Shown here: positions 49,584-62,300 of the stretch, piece after piece
How positions within the stretch are numbered: the first letter of the stretch is position 1
Layout of the letters: each line of letters begins with the position of its first letter
Source: Paraphaeosphaeria minitans
Lineage: Eukaryota > Ascomycota > Dothideomycetes > Pleosporales > Didymosphaeriaceae
Length of the DNA: 64,000 bases
Assembly (NCBI GenBank): GCA_015832175.1
Contig: WJXW01000001.1
Coordinates: 1,860,001-1,924,000 of the forward strand
Direction: 5' to 3'
Program-made: the position numbers and the translations under genes
Notes under the pieces: generated by a model
Told to the model about the DNA's origin: nothing
Databases searched by the model: none
What the model saw: only the letters and a program-made list of their open reading frames with translations

Positions 49584-49735
49584 GGGGCCGTGGGCCATGA
49601 GCTTGCTCCCAACCAGCCCGCATTCCCTTCTGGTGACGGCTGACGCGTCGTGGAGCGCCATCGCCATCGCCATGGCCATCTCGGGACCTACTGAACACCA
49701 CCGCAAAACCCAATCAGAGGGCACACGGCACCCCC

Positions 49736-49801
49736 AAGAAAAGGCACACCGCACCCAAGAAAAGGCACACCGCACCCAAGCAAAGGCACACCGCACCCCA
49801 A
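49736..49801. repeat. 21-bp tandem repeat
   Basis: Three copies of a 21-bp unit built on CAAGAAAAGGCACACCGCAC, the third with one change. Confidence 0.88.
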
Positions 49802-50381
49802 GAAACAAAACGTCCACCCCCAACAAGACAGCGCCTGCACTGCACATGGCGAGCCAAATCGTCGTCTCCGCGCTGCCCAGCGGCGGTCCATTTCCGCGCC
49901 GCTCTCGCTTCAATCTGGGAATTGCCAACAGCTCTGCCTCTTCGCGGCCTAGTCGCCTTGCTAACCTCCTAATTATACGACGCACCCACTGACGGAGCCT
50001 CCTCTTCTCCGCCCTGCGCCTTAGACCAGGTAGGTAGACCAGGTAGAGACCTACCTACCTAGTCATCCCCACCCGCCGTTCGAGCCACGATTGAGAGCCT
50101 CCAGCAAGGGTGCCCTACACAAGCATCTGAGCCCCAGCCCTACCAACGCCCACGCCCACGCTCCCGTCCCGTCAGCACCTCCGCAACTGTCGGTGAGCAC
50201 TGAGCACTGTTTTACTCGAACCAGTCTGGCGCCCTCCAACCGCAAAGCTTGTTCACTGTGGCCGGAGACATTTGCTCGGACTACCGTACATGCGCGCCCA
50301 GCAGTGCCTCGGCCGCCTTCCGTCGACCATGCAGCTCAACGAGGCCAGTGTGCTGTCAAGCCAGCAAGCATCCTCGTCGGG

Positions 50382-50457
50382 TCCCTGCTCCCTGCTCCCT
50401 GCTCCCTGCTCCCTGCTCCCTGCTCCCTGCTCCCTGCTCCCTGCTCCCTGCTCCCTT
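50382..50457. repeat. 7-bp tandem repeat (CTCCCTG)n
   Basis: About ten copies of a 7-bp unit. Confidence 0.95.
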
Positions 50458-51102
50458 GGCCCCACGCCTGTGCCACTTCTGGAAAGCAATTCGTAGCCCG
50501 GGGCCGAAGGTTGGAGCAAACGGCCCGGCCAATCAGGGCCTGCACGTCATGTGCCTGGCCGGTATCCTGGCCACACCTCAAGTATACCTTGTACTCTTTG
50601 CCGCTGGTCACGTGAACCGGCCATGTCCTACATAGTAGTGGGCGAGACTTGGGTGGGCTGAAACGGCAAGCCTCTAGACTCTAGCATGTCTCGACTCAAC
50701 AGCCATCTTCCGAGCTATCATTCCGTCCATCCGCAGTGCGTGGCCAGCTGCAAAGCCACAAAGGGTCCAACTTTCCTACCACCACTGGCCATGTACACCT
50801 GGGTGGAGCGATTGTGCAGGCGAGCGCACCACGATGCGTTGCGGGCCGATGCGGTGAGGTTCGCAAGGCTGATCTCTGGGAGACAGAGCACCTATTGGCC
50901 GTGGTTGACGAAGCACACTCTGCCGGCTCGTGGGGACCTGGTTACGCGACGCGAGATTGGTCGTTGTGGACAAGACGGACCGAGTGCCTTCCTCTTTAGC
51001 CTCTGTTAGCGAAGTGCAAGTCGGACCCTCCGGTGGGTCTGCACATCTCTCACCGACTTAGACAGTAGATGGTCATGTCCAAGCCAGCAACATGTTGACT
51101 CT

Positions 51103-51250
51103 GCATCTGTAGACTGCTGCCGGAAAGGACTCTGCATCCGTAGACTGCTGCCGACAAGGACTCTGCATCCGTAGACTGCTGCCGACAAGGACTCTGCATC
51201 CGTAGACTGCTGCCGAAAAGGACTCCGCATCTGTAGACTGCTGCTGAAAA
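51103..51250. repeat. 31-bp minisatellite
   Basis: About 4.7 copies of a 31-bp unit beginning GACTCTGCATCCGTAGACTG; the outer copies carry single changes and the middle ones are identical, as expected for an array growing from its centre. Confidence 0.92.
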
Positions 51251-51701
51251 GGGATAGCAACGCATGGCGACAGCAAAAGTCACATGTCGGGCGAGTGATG
51301 AGCATGCACTTGATCGTCCGCGTCATCAGAGCCCCTTGTTGCCGACCTGCGGGATAGAATTTGAATCAGTGTTCCTACGCGTCTGCCCCGTATACTGCAA
51401 AGTCTGCCTAACGAACCGCCGGGCTACTACCCACCTACTTGCCCACCCACCCACCTACCTACCTACCTACCCACCTCCCTAACGTCCACCGTGCAGCCAC
51501 CGAAACTGCCAGACTTCCCACAGCGTCTAGTCTGTCAAAGCTCGCCACGTGCTGCTGGGTGTTCCAATTATACATTGTACTGTTGTCTACGGAAAAGCTC
51601 CACTTGAATCGCACCCACCGCGTTCTATTCTTAGGCGAGGCGCAAGGCTGCTGTTCCCGTTCCAGACTACGCGCGAGAAGTGACGAAATGCTTCAGCCCT
51701 A

Positions 51702-51770
51702 CGACCAGCCATGACCAGCCTTGACCAGCCATGACCAGCCTTGACCAGCCATGACCAGCCCTGCACAGCA
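51702..51770. repeat. 10-bp tandem repeat (TGACCAGCCW)n
   Basis: About seven copies of TGACCAGCC followed alternately by A or T, giving a higher-order 20-bp alternation. Confidence 0.9.
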
Positions 51771-54700
51771 CGCTGGGCCTACCGTTCACCACCCTTGCAC
51801 CGCAGCAGCACATGGACGCCTGAACCCCTTGTGCCCCCGCGTACAGACCCACCTCCCGTTTCACCCATCAGCGCATGACATGCCCGAGCATCAGAGACGT
51901 GAGCACACCGCAATGTTCGTGCGCGAGCTGCCTCTGTTCTGTCTACGCCCCACCGCCCTTCGGCCACGGTCCAACTGTATCTGGGACTCACGGCGACGGT
52001 CAAGTAACGGGGATACAGGTCCCTACAGGCTAGCCTTCTCCTCACACTGGCCCCTAGTTACCTAGGCTACAGCAGGAAACAGCGCTTGAGTCGCGCTGCT
52101 GAGCTCACACGGAACGAGGGTTCACAGATACATACGATGCCCAAAATGCATGCAAGGGCTCCAGCGCTGCCCGTTTTCAGAACCTTCACCACCTCTTCTT
52201 TTACCCACGCATGATCGACATAGGAACAGTGCACTCACACCACCGCCGGGGTTGCAAGCTTCTCATTGCAGTATCGCAAGCGCTACGACAAGCCTTTGCC
52301 GCAACGCAGCCCACTCGATGGTAACCTACCCCTCGCAGTGCATCGGCAATTCGGTGAGGCGCGTACGAGCGGGGGTCAGACCTCGTGGCAGACACTCGAC
52401 TGACATGCCTCCGTCCGGTATCAGCCAACGGCATGTGTTGCTAGGTACTCCTCCACCATCACCCTGCCGAGCTGCATGCAGAATCCTACTCCGGCTACCA
52501 CCCTGTCGACCCCAAATACGTTTTCAAACAATCGGTCAATCAGAGGTACAGTTGTGGTCGGCGATGGCTTGTTTTGCCTACGCCTACGCCCTTTTCCTGG
52601 CACCCACCTCCCACGACGGGCGTATACACCACCTTTTGGGGTATTGTGCCGTTACACACGTCCCCGAATCCACCGATGGCATCTCCTATTGCTAGCTGCA
52701 ATTAGCGAGGCAGCATTCGCAGCCGAAAGCCCTACCGCTTACTGATGCTTTCCATGTCCCCTCAATCGTTCGCCAAGTACGAACCTTCTTTTACCACGTT
52801 CTTTTCCTACGAGGTTGACCGATGTTGTGACCATGTTCCGAATCCTTCGGCAATGGCGCGCCAAACGAACCGCATCTCGAAGCGCCTGCCGTGCCTCGCT
52901 AGAGCATTCGTGGGTTGGCAGCAACAACGTGCGAGTATTTCGGTGCCCAGCATTTTCCACCCGCAACGAATTTGAGGTGTATTTCAAATATAGCAGTCAC
53001 GGACAAAGGCAAGTGTCCCGACATCCAGCGAACACGGAACGTCGCTCTTGTTCGCCAAAGGACTTGAATTTGGTTTCTCAGCCCCCTATGCCAGTACGCA
53101 CATGATCGTGAATTCCGAGTTTAGCTCAACTGCCGGTCACTATCTATCTACCCCTCATCTCCATCCGACTTCGTCCAGGTTTCAGCGTGCGACACCTGCA
53201 TCGCGCAATCCCACGTGATCTCGATACCACAATCGTTCCTCGCATGGGGTCCAAGAGTCGCGTAACGGACATGACGACGCGGCTTTACAAATCATAGAAA
53301 GAAGGAAAGAAAGAAAATTACTGATCCCCTGAGAAGCAGCAAGCTGATTCGCCGGTGATTTCCCTTGGCAAGCTTACGGCCTTCTCCGCAAGGCACTCTG
53401 CACTACCTAGTGCTTCAGCTTCGGACTTGCTTGCGCAGGGCGTAACGTCGACACCGGGCCTCCACGACCATGTGTGGGTTTTGACTTTTGCGCGCGGAGA
53501 TTGCACTGGAGAGCAAGAGTCTGAGGGGAGGGGTCAGGTTCCGACATGCTAGGTACTATCTAACGTAGCCATTGGGGGAGCCCCCGTCCTTCGAACCTAT
53601 CGGCGAGCGACCTGTTATCTTCAGGTGAACTACTGCCCCGTTTCACACCCTGGTGCCTCTGAGATCATGGGTGTTGACATCTGGTGTTGGCCAGAATCGT
53701 CTTTGATGGGTGCGTGCATTAGCAACGTCGATTGGATTGCTTACAGCTTGTTAGTGTGCGGAGACATTCCCTTAGATACCAGCGGTGTGAACCGTTGGTG
53801 GCAATGTTTTGCCATGTCTTTATCTCCGAGCACCAAGCCTGTCGGAGACTTTTCTAGGCAAGTTCACCACACCAGGTAGAACCGTAGAAAGAGTTCCAGC
53901 TTGCCAGGTTTGGGTTTACTAGGTAGCGGCCCGGATGACTGATGACGCTCTCCAACCCCTGCCTGCCTTCCGAAGGTCCGCACTGCACAGCCAACCTGAA
54001 AAAAAAAAACATCGCAACTATCTACCTAGGTAGTTTTGTGGATGTTTTTAGTAAGTTGCCATCTTACCACCTCAGGTGTCCCACACGGTCGTCCATCGAC
54101 ACGCTCAACGCAGCCTCCCACGTACGTGGCGAACACTTTTTAGCAATGTTGGCCCATCTTGAAACTAGATAGGCCAATGAGATCAGTCGTCGATCCGATT
54201 GGTCGAAGCACGGTATCAATAGGTAGGTAGAGGAATCATCCTCCGTGCGGGCGAGGGCTCAAAGCACACCTGCAAAACGACAAGACGCCCCCATTCGCTA
54301 CGGTAGGTAGATTATCTAGAAACGTTCCAGCCTAGGTAGGTACAGTTGGATCCACGTAGGTACAACCTACGGGGTTGATCTCAGTGTTTGTTCCTCTGCG
54401 TTGCTGGGATGTATGTAGTTTCTGGATGCATCTTGCAGCGGCATCACGCTCGGGGAGCAGTAGGTAGGATCTACGGTACGGTTATCTTACAACGCAAGCG
54501 CCAGACGAGGAAGACCCCGCGCCAGGAGTACCGGCGTACCTAGGTGCGGGTGGCTGAGGCTGTGGCTCTCCGCTGGCGTTCTGCCTCGTTCTTTTCGCAC
54601 GGCGGTCACCTTCTAGGTACCTATTCCTGGCCGTCGTGCATGGGTATGGCACCGCGTGTGACGGGCGTTTGTGATGGCGCCGAGCATGTCCAGGTACAAC

Positions 54701-57435
54701 GCGATCTGCCTTCGACAACTAGTCTATCCGGACTACCTAGACTACCAAGCAGCCGCACAGTCAGTCTTCGGGTAGTGTCCCCAGGCACCCAACTTGCAAG
54801 TGCGAGGTCGTTCCGGACCTAGGGCATGACGCCCGCACAGAAAAGCAGATGGTAGGTAGTAGTTGCTGCAGCTTATCACGCAAAGCTAAAACAAAGCGAC
54901 CGATGCAGAGGTACGGTAGGTAGGTAGGTAGGTAGTCTAGATGGTTTGGCATGGTCCCGGACATGTCAGTGTCATTCCGAGCGAATGTTTTGATCGACGG
55001 GCTGGCATGCACCTATCTAACAGTACGTGTGCGAGCATCGAATCGAAAGCGCAGCGGAGTCGCGTCCCCGGCTGGCGAGGGGCCCCCTTCGGATTCGTCG
55101 CATCGCATTCCTAGGTGGGCAAACGTTTCGTTAAACCCGATAGACTAGGTAGGTAGGTAGATGCAATCGAGGCGCTTGTACCGAACTTGGGACAGAGTCG
55201 CGGTGTACCTGGATGAGCAACGATGCGGAGAATGATGTCATGGGTAGGCGGAAGAGGGTGTACTGTGCACTGTGCACTATGTACTGTGTACTGTGTACCT
55301 ACGCAGCTGAGTACGTGCTTACCCCGGATCTACCGTCTTACTCGTACTTCCCGACAGCTTGCATCTGACAGCTCATCACGTAGGCATGCCCACATGGTCG
55401 TAAGGCTGGAAAAGAGTTCTGACACGGCTCCGCACCGCACCGCACCGCACCGCATCGGCTTCGTATTGCGGCAGGGCCGTTGGGACGTTCGAAGGCGCTT
55501 CTCGGGTCACGTAGAGGTGGTAGACTACCTAGTCTACCGTGGTGGACATGTTGCTCTTCGTCCCGGGAGTCCGCCCGCAGTCTCTCTCTCTCTCTTAGGT
55601 AGCACTTTTGCCAGCGCACGTAGCGGCTATCACGGGAATGACAAGGGCCTCGTCGTCGACTCGGGCGCGGCCCAGCACAGCGGAGGTTCCAAGCAGACTG
55701 ACGGGGCAAATCCCCACCACCTAGCTATCTACTGCGGCTGCGCGTAACGTCACACTTCACCGCACGGCGTCACGATCCGGGGCTGCAATGTTTCGTTCTT
55801 GTAGTCCGTTGTTGAGGCGTGGTGTCGTGGCACGATTAGAGGGCGATGCGGCGTCGGTCGGGTTGGTTCAGGCCCCAGGGTGGGCTCGTAGGCAGCGGCG
55901 TGAATGGGCCGGTGTACAACTCCATCGAGGACGCATACCTGCTGTGGTGGGATCCACAAGCCTGATTCACCGGCCAGCCCTCGAGTCGCGGCTGGTCTCC
56001 TACCGGTGCTCTAGTCCAGCTCCATTACAATACCAGTAGACTACCTATCCATCCATTTGCTTGTACGGACGCAGAAAACCAAACCGTACTCACCGTACGG
56101 AACCACCCCAGCTAGCGGCACGACCACGGGCGATTGCAACCTGGAGGATGTCCGCTGTTCAAGACACACACGCCGCACAAGCTTTCCCGTCTGCGGAACT
56201 CGCCTTGATTGGCATTTCATCTCGCTTCTCGACGGTTGCCGTCCTTTAGGAATCGTCGAGAACTGGCTTGCAGTGCCGTCGGGATCTGCGTGGAGCGTTT
56301 GTGCCGCTTCGCATCTCCAGGACGCCCATGCTTTCGTACACTAACACGACAGTGCATGAAGCAAGACCCTGCTGGACGGCCCAAGGATTGTGCGTACCTA
56401 CGCTCACATGGGTACTCGACGGTCCAGCACGCCGTCTCGACCTGTGGTGGACAGGAACCTTGCGTGCACGGCACACGGAAACATTCGTCGTGATCTGCCC
56501 GGATGCTCTGGGGGTTGTGGATGGCACCGAATCGAGCAATGCGCGAGGGATGCTTGGTCTGGCATCGAGTACTGTACCGTACCGTACTGTACGGTACTTC
56601 ACTGTGCTGTACTGCATCAACCCTCCCCACCGCTCCTCCACGGGCCTTCCAAGTGCCCGGGCGCGCGCCTTCCATGGTGGTTTGATGAGCGCCCGGGTTC
56701 CTGCTTGAGGCCAGACGAACAGGCCCAAAAAAAAAACAATTAGAAAAAAAAAACGGCGCCGTTGCTCGCATCCTCCAGGGCGCCAATCCTCCTGGACGCC
56801 GCCACCGCCTCGCCGTTGGTGACGACGTGCTCGCCGAGCGGTGCGTGGGACCGCAGGATTGCACACTGGATCGAGCCACGGGACTGGGAGGGACGCTGGC
56901 GCGGAGGCAATTTGAAGAGGCCCAGGAGGGCGTCGTCGTCGTGGGCAGTTGCGCTGGCGCGGGCGCGGGCTGTGGCGCTGGTGCTGGCGCTGGCTCTTTC
57001 GTCTTGGACGCTGGATCCTGGACCCTTGCAGCGACGTTGACCGCACGATGGGGGCGCGTGGGAGGCCGAATTGCACGGCGACATCGCATCGCATGGACAG
57101 TACGGTAAGTAGCCATCCCGAGTGCTTGCATGGTGGTGCACTGGCTGGTCCATCAGGCCTACCTCCCTATTGTTACCGACCTACCTACCACGCCTCTCCA
57201 CTCTCCACTCCCCACTCCACACCACGCCACGCCATACCACGCCACGCCGCGTCACCGGCACTGCTTGCTTGCAAAGCAGCCCCGAGTGCGGCGCCCAAAA
57301 GGATATTTCCGGCACGCTCGAGAGGGCTTTGGGGGCTCGAGAGCCGAACACCCAAGAAAAGACGCCTCTCTAGGCGGGCTGGGTTTGTGCGTGCACAGAA
57401 CGCAGCTTGACTCTTGCCTGCGACACGAGGCACGT

Positions 57436-57612
57436 GATGGGTAGGTATTGGAAGTAAGTAGGCAAGTAGGTAGGTAAGTAAGTAAGTAAGTAAGTAAGTA
57501 GGCAAGTAGGTAGGTAAGTAAGTAAGTAAGTAAGTAAGTAAACAAGCAAGTAAACAAGCAAGTAAACAAGCAAGTAAACAAGCAAGTAAACAAGCAAGTA
57601 AACAAGCAAGCA
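57436..57612. repeat. (GTAA)n and 12-bp (AAGTAAACAAGC)n arrays
   Basis: A GTAA/GTAGG tetranucleotide tract at about 57436-57540 passes directly into about six copies of a 12-bp unit AAGTAAACAAGC. Confidence 0.9.
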
Positions 57613-58083
57613 GCGCACCATCCTCAGCGCCTTTAACAAGGCTGAAAGCGTCCCCTCCTGCGACACCCACCCTCGCTGCAGGATCTACCTACCATCTTGC
57701 ACCCCCGTTCACGCCGTCTTGCACTCTCCGACGTGATGGGTTATGGGCCAGCGTTGGGTTACCTACCAGCCCGCGCCAACTGCTCTTCTCTGCCTAGGTA
57801 CCCAGTAGATAGTCCAAGTAGTCCAAGTAGTCCACCGCATCAAAGACGCTTCCTACCTACCTTTTCGCCCTTCAAAAACAAAACCCCACCTACCTACCGT
57901 ACCTACGGTAAATAGCGCAGCCTGCCCCGACTTTCACCGCCAACACACGAGCACCACCACGCCCGTTTAGATAGGTAGTCCAACGCCGGCCCGCAGCCAG
58001 TCTGCTGGATAGCCAACCGCCTGGACTAGACTAGACTATCTACCTACCTACCTACCTACCCTGTCTTGCCTCATCGTCGAGTC

Positions 58084-58141
58084 GCCTGCGTCTCGGTGTG
58101 TCGGTGTGTCGGTGTATCGGTGCATCGGTGTCTCGGTGCAT
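58084..58141. repeat. 10-bp tandem repeat (GTGTCGGTGT-like)
   Basis: About six degenerate copies of a TCGGTGTG/TCGGTGCA unit. Confidence 0.8.
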
Positions 58142-58196
58142 CCGTCGATTCAAGAGCTGCCCTACCTACCTGCCTACCTATCGTATCCCTATCCAG

Positions 58197-58402
58197 TCCA
58201 TCTCCCAATCCTAATCCCAGTCCTAATCCCAGTCCTAATCCCAGTCCCAATCCCAATCCTAATCCTAATCCTAATCCTAATCCCAATCCTAATCCTAATC
58301 CTAATCCTAATCCTAATCCTAATCCTAATCCTAATCCTAATCCTAATCCTAATCCCAATCTTAATCCCAATCCCAACCCCAACCCCAACCCCAATCCCCA
58401 GG
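58197..58402. repeat. Interstitial telomere-like (TTAGGA)n tract
   Basis: About 33 hexamers of CCTAAT and variants CCCAAT, CCCAGT and CCAACC. On the minus strand this is (ATTAGG)n, one base away from the fungal telomere repeat TTAGGG. The array is degenerate at both ends and perfect in the middle. Confidence 0.92.
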
Positions 58403-58874
58403 CATCCCCTCCTAAGCAGGCACGCAGGCATGAAATCCTCCCCTCCAAACCGCCGCGCAAGCTCCCCGGCAGCGCATGCGCAGAAGCGGATTTCCTGTTG
58501 GGTCTCGGGCGGAGATGCCGGTGTGCCTGCGGAAAGCCATGCGGAGAAGCGAGTTCGTCCGGTGGATGGATGTCCAGGAAGCTTAACGTTGGGTAGTTCA
58601 AGCCTCACCGTCGCCGTCAACCGTCACAGTCATACCCTACCCTACCCTACGGTACGGTACCAAATGTCGAGTAAACTTGAATCATCGTGTATCAATTCCA
58701 TGCCATGGAAACGCCTCCCATGCCATGCAATCTTCTCTTCTCCATCGACGCAGCAACGCTCAACGCACGCACAGCACAAAAAAAAAAGGACGGTACAAAC
58801 CCGGGGTATCAGCGACATCAAACATCCCACCCTCCGCCCTCGCACATACTTGTCGACATATCTCCACTCACAAC

Positions 58875-61167
58875 TCACAACTCCATACTGTCCTCCACCT
58901 CCTCGTCCACACCCTGCACGACCGCAGGTGAAGCTCCACCCGCTTGAAAAGCCCCCACCTCCTCCGGATCCAGCGTCCCCACAAACGCGCGCTCCACAAA
59001 CGTCAACCACGTCTTGTTCCTCTCCTTCTTTCCCTTCCCACCACTGATTGCCTCCGTCCCATCCCCATCCACCTCTCCATACACGCCCTTCTTCCCCGCC
59101 TTCTCCTTCTTCCCAATCCTCCTCGCCAAGTCCACAAAGCTTCGCACCGTAAGATCCTTCAACTTATACCGCTCATCAGTCTGCGTATCATACTCCACCT
59201 CGAACTCGAACTTCTTAGGGTGCGGCTTGACACGCGGTTTCTTGGCCTGATGCTTTCCGTGCTTCCCTTCTTTCCAGCTGCTTTGCTCAATCTTGCCCTG
59301 TGCGTCGACTTCCAACCCGAAAATCGTCCGTGGAGATTCCTCGTTGGGATTATGCGCCTGCGTATCCGTTTGCGCAACGAAGTCGTTGTTGATGTGCGTC
59401 AGGTTGGCAAAGTACTGCGTGTAGCCCGTGAAGGTGAGTGTCTGAGGGCTGTACGCCGGGCCAGGGGGAGAGCTCTTCGATGGGCCCTTGGGGACTTTAA
59501 ATTTGTACTTCCTGCGTTTCTTCAGTGATTCTTTCTCACTGTTCTTATGTTTTCTTCGTAAGACGCTCTCGATGTCTCGCATGTACGTGTCGTCGTCGGC
59601 GAAATCGTGGTCCATAGCGAGCTTCTGGGTCAGAGAGTTGCTGAATGTTTCCTGCTCCGATACAGACGACACAGTCAAGTGCTCCAGGCCGGTGATGTTG
59701 TATTCGAAAACGCGAATGGTGGGGAAGTAGTTCGGTACAACGGAAGGAGCCACAAGGGAAACACTATATCGTTCCGCGTACTGCCCGCCAATCTTTTCGA
59801 GGAATGATTTTTTCTTACCGTCCTTGGGCTTTTTCTTGAAATTTGGGAAGAGAGAAACGGGCTTCCGCCAGAGGGAAAGATCATTTTCCTCCTCATCTTC
59901 ATCGGCGTGTTCTACAACCAATCGACCTTTGTTCTTTTTGGACGGAGGCGCAGGGAGCTTCGACCACCATTGTCTCAACTGAACCAAGTAGTCGGACGCG
60001 GAAGCTACCGTAATCTCTCCATCTGTCAACAAGCCCTCTCGTTCAACTTGAGCTCTTGTGCTTTGAGGCGCCATCTGTCCGTTCTTGGCTCCCTTCTTGA
60101 TGTGGTGAAAATCCTGCAGTATGAAGTGGTCGATGTTCATGTGCCCGAAGAGCGACCCCACAATCACGTCCCGGTATTGTCGCTCCCACAGTGCGTACTT
60201 TTGCCAGCACGTCTCGTCCCAACTCTCCTTGCTGTCCACGCGCGCAGGAGGGACGTGGCCCATCAGGATGGCGGACATGCCGCGGTCCCGCATGATCTGG
60301 AGCTGGATGCGCAGCCACTCGAACTGCTCGTAGCCAGGCTCTTTCTTCTTGGCGCACCCGTCGACGCCGGAGTTGGAGGTGAAGAAATACCTAAATTTGT
60401 CAGCGATCCAGGCTTCACAGATTCGAAGTGCACGCACATTGTGTTCAAGCTGATGACTGCCAGCTTCCCTGGTATGACCTCGACGGAGAACCAACCGCCC
60501 TGCTGGAACTGATGTCTCTGCGCCTCGGGGATAAACCCCCGCCAGATGTGCAGATACTTCATAGTCCATTTATTGGGGCCGGCCAGCAGAATGTTGTGCG
60601 GCATAATGTCATTGTTCCCAAACGTCGGCACGATGGGTATCTTGAAGGCCTTGGTGGGATCCTCCCTATCCTCACCATTCCCAAACACTTCCGTCAGCTT
60701 CTCCACCATCAGCTCGTTCTGCGAGATGATCTCGTTCTGCGTGCGGGGATGTTTCTCGTCGTTGTCGTGCCGCGCAGAGTCGCCGGTCCACACGACGAAG
60801 TCAATGTCGGCGGCCACATGGTGCTTGATCCAGTCCAGGGTCGCGTTCACGAGGGATACGGGTGAGTCGCATGCCGACGTTTCGGCGCCGTAGTAGCCGG
60901 CGGGGCCATGTTTGCGGTGGCAGGCAGCGGACTCCTTGGTGCTCGAGTATGTCTTGTAGTGAGGGTCGGGATGAAAGTCTGTACCGGGGTGGTCAGATAC
61001 GCTGCAGCATGGGAGATAATGCGACGGGACCGACCAGTGATGTGCAGGAAGCGTCCTCTGAGCGGGCGGCTCTTGCCTGGGCCTAGGTGCGTCTGCACCG
61101 GGGCGTCCAGCCCGCTGGAACACGAGGCGAGCAGGGCGGCGAGGAGCGCTTGCAACGGCCGCAACAT
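58875..61167 (-). CDS. PPN1: Endopolyphosphatase Ppn1 (vacuolar)
   Basis: Metallophosphoesterase that cleaves long polyphosphate chains, normally in the vacuole lumen and anchored by an N-terminal span. Exons 61167-61035, 60978-60438 and 60390-58875 (introns 56 and 47 bp) give 729 aa, in the family range. MLRPLQALLAALLASCSSGL is a signal anchor. Metal-site motifs follow: FLHITDFHPDP, VVWTGDSARHDND, FGNND, MGHVPP and GHMNIDHF. The C-terminal half has LTFTGYTQYFANL and a long Lys-rich stretch (KHKNSEKESLKKRRKYKFKV; KKPRVKPHPKK), as in fungal Ppn1. Both introns were placed by motif continuity (HIT-DFHPD; SLNT-MYFFTSNSGVDG). Confidence 0.96.
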
Positions 61168-62300
61168 GGTTCTAAGGGGGCAATCTTGCGTTGTGAGGCA
61201 TGCGAGGAGGGTGGAAGTCGCCAGAAGCCATGGAATACTGTGATGGCCCGTGGCCGTCCTTTGGTGGCTGCACCAGCGCAACAGTCGCGCCTGCCTGCCT
61301 GTGCACAGACCGGCAGCGGCAGCGGATTGGTACGTCATGCTCCACCTCCACCTCCACCTCCACCTCCAAAGTCCGCCTCCACGCCTCGCGCACCCCTCTG
61401 TCCGCGTGCTGCCCTCCTGCGAACGGCAATGCATCACGCATCCGTTACGCATCACGCTGCGCCGCTTTGTAGACCGTCTAGCTGATCATACGCTCCTTGT
61501 CAGCCTGGGTTGAACCAAGCCAACCCTCCATGAAAAGGCCCGAAGTCTGTTCCCCAAAAGCTTGAAATCAAACATGTCACACGAGCCAGTCCGTTGTCTA
61601 CCGCCTCACCTCCTAGGATCGGCTGGCTGGTGGGTCGTCAGTGGGGTCAGAATATGGGCATCCGTTGGGCTACCTACCCGACGAACATGGTGAAAAACGC
61701 CGATTCCTTGATCGTACCATGGTAGACGGACGGACTCTTGTACACTACCCGCACACGAGCCTAGCAATCATCTCAGTCTACACCAGGCGAGGAGGCGTCA
61801 CTTGAGAATGCAGTGCATGCGTAATTGTATAGGATATCCATCCATCTAGCAACATCTGTCGGCTATCTGCTTGGTATCACTAAGGCTGCTGGGCCATGTA
61901 TATGTTATCAATGAGGCGCTGAAGCCTACACAAGATGATGCCACTGCGACGATGCGAACCTGCATCGCGCCAGGACACGATGCAAAACCCATACGCGCCC
62001 GTAAATGCTGAACAATCGACTCCTCCCAGTCGTTTTATGCCGCCCTAGCTTTGCGCCAGAAATACGACAGCCCTGTACATCTACTCGCCGGCGTGCCGGA
62101 CTTCAATGAGCTTCGTGTATGCAGAAAGAGACTGAACCCAAAAGGCCTCCGCGCCAACAATGTTAAATCCCACAACGCCTTCGCTATGCCATCAAGTCAT
62201 CGTCATTTCACCAATGAGCCCGAAAGCCTCTTCTAGTGTTTCTGTTGTTTGCGTGTGTAAGAGGTACTACGCCTTGTAGTACCTTGTTCCCACAGGAGCA
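61168..62300. other. Intergenic spacer PPN1-CHD1
   Basis: 1.1 kb with the PPN1 promoter and the CHD1 3' UTR. A CCTCCA hexamer repeat lies at 61342-61368, about 180 bp upstream of the PPN1 start codon. No gene recognised. Confidence 0.5.

Larger units (their letters stand above)
48555..58874. other. 10-kb gene desert rich in minisatellites
   Basis: No gene family is recognisable on either strand across about 10.3 kb. Instead there is a series of unrelated tandem arrays (listed separately) and many TAGGTAGG/ACCTACC microsatellites, for example at 51434-51475, 54907-54935, 55146-55160 and 58035-58060. All long frames here are repeat-driven or begin without ATG. It separates the bZIP gene from the 3' end of PPN1. 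Confidence 0.6.

Noticed and set aside
57185..57670. 161-codon Leu/Tyr/Ala-rich frame resembling a membrane protein
   Set aside because: The apparent membrane segment is translated GTAA/12-bp repeat.
58071..58601. Frames encoding (Pro-Asn)n or (Leu-Gly)n over the telomere-like tract
   Set aside because: Direct translation of a hexamer repeat on both strands; all frames are open because the unit has no stop in them.
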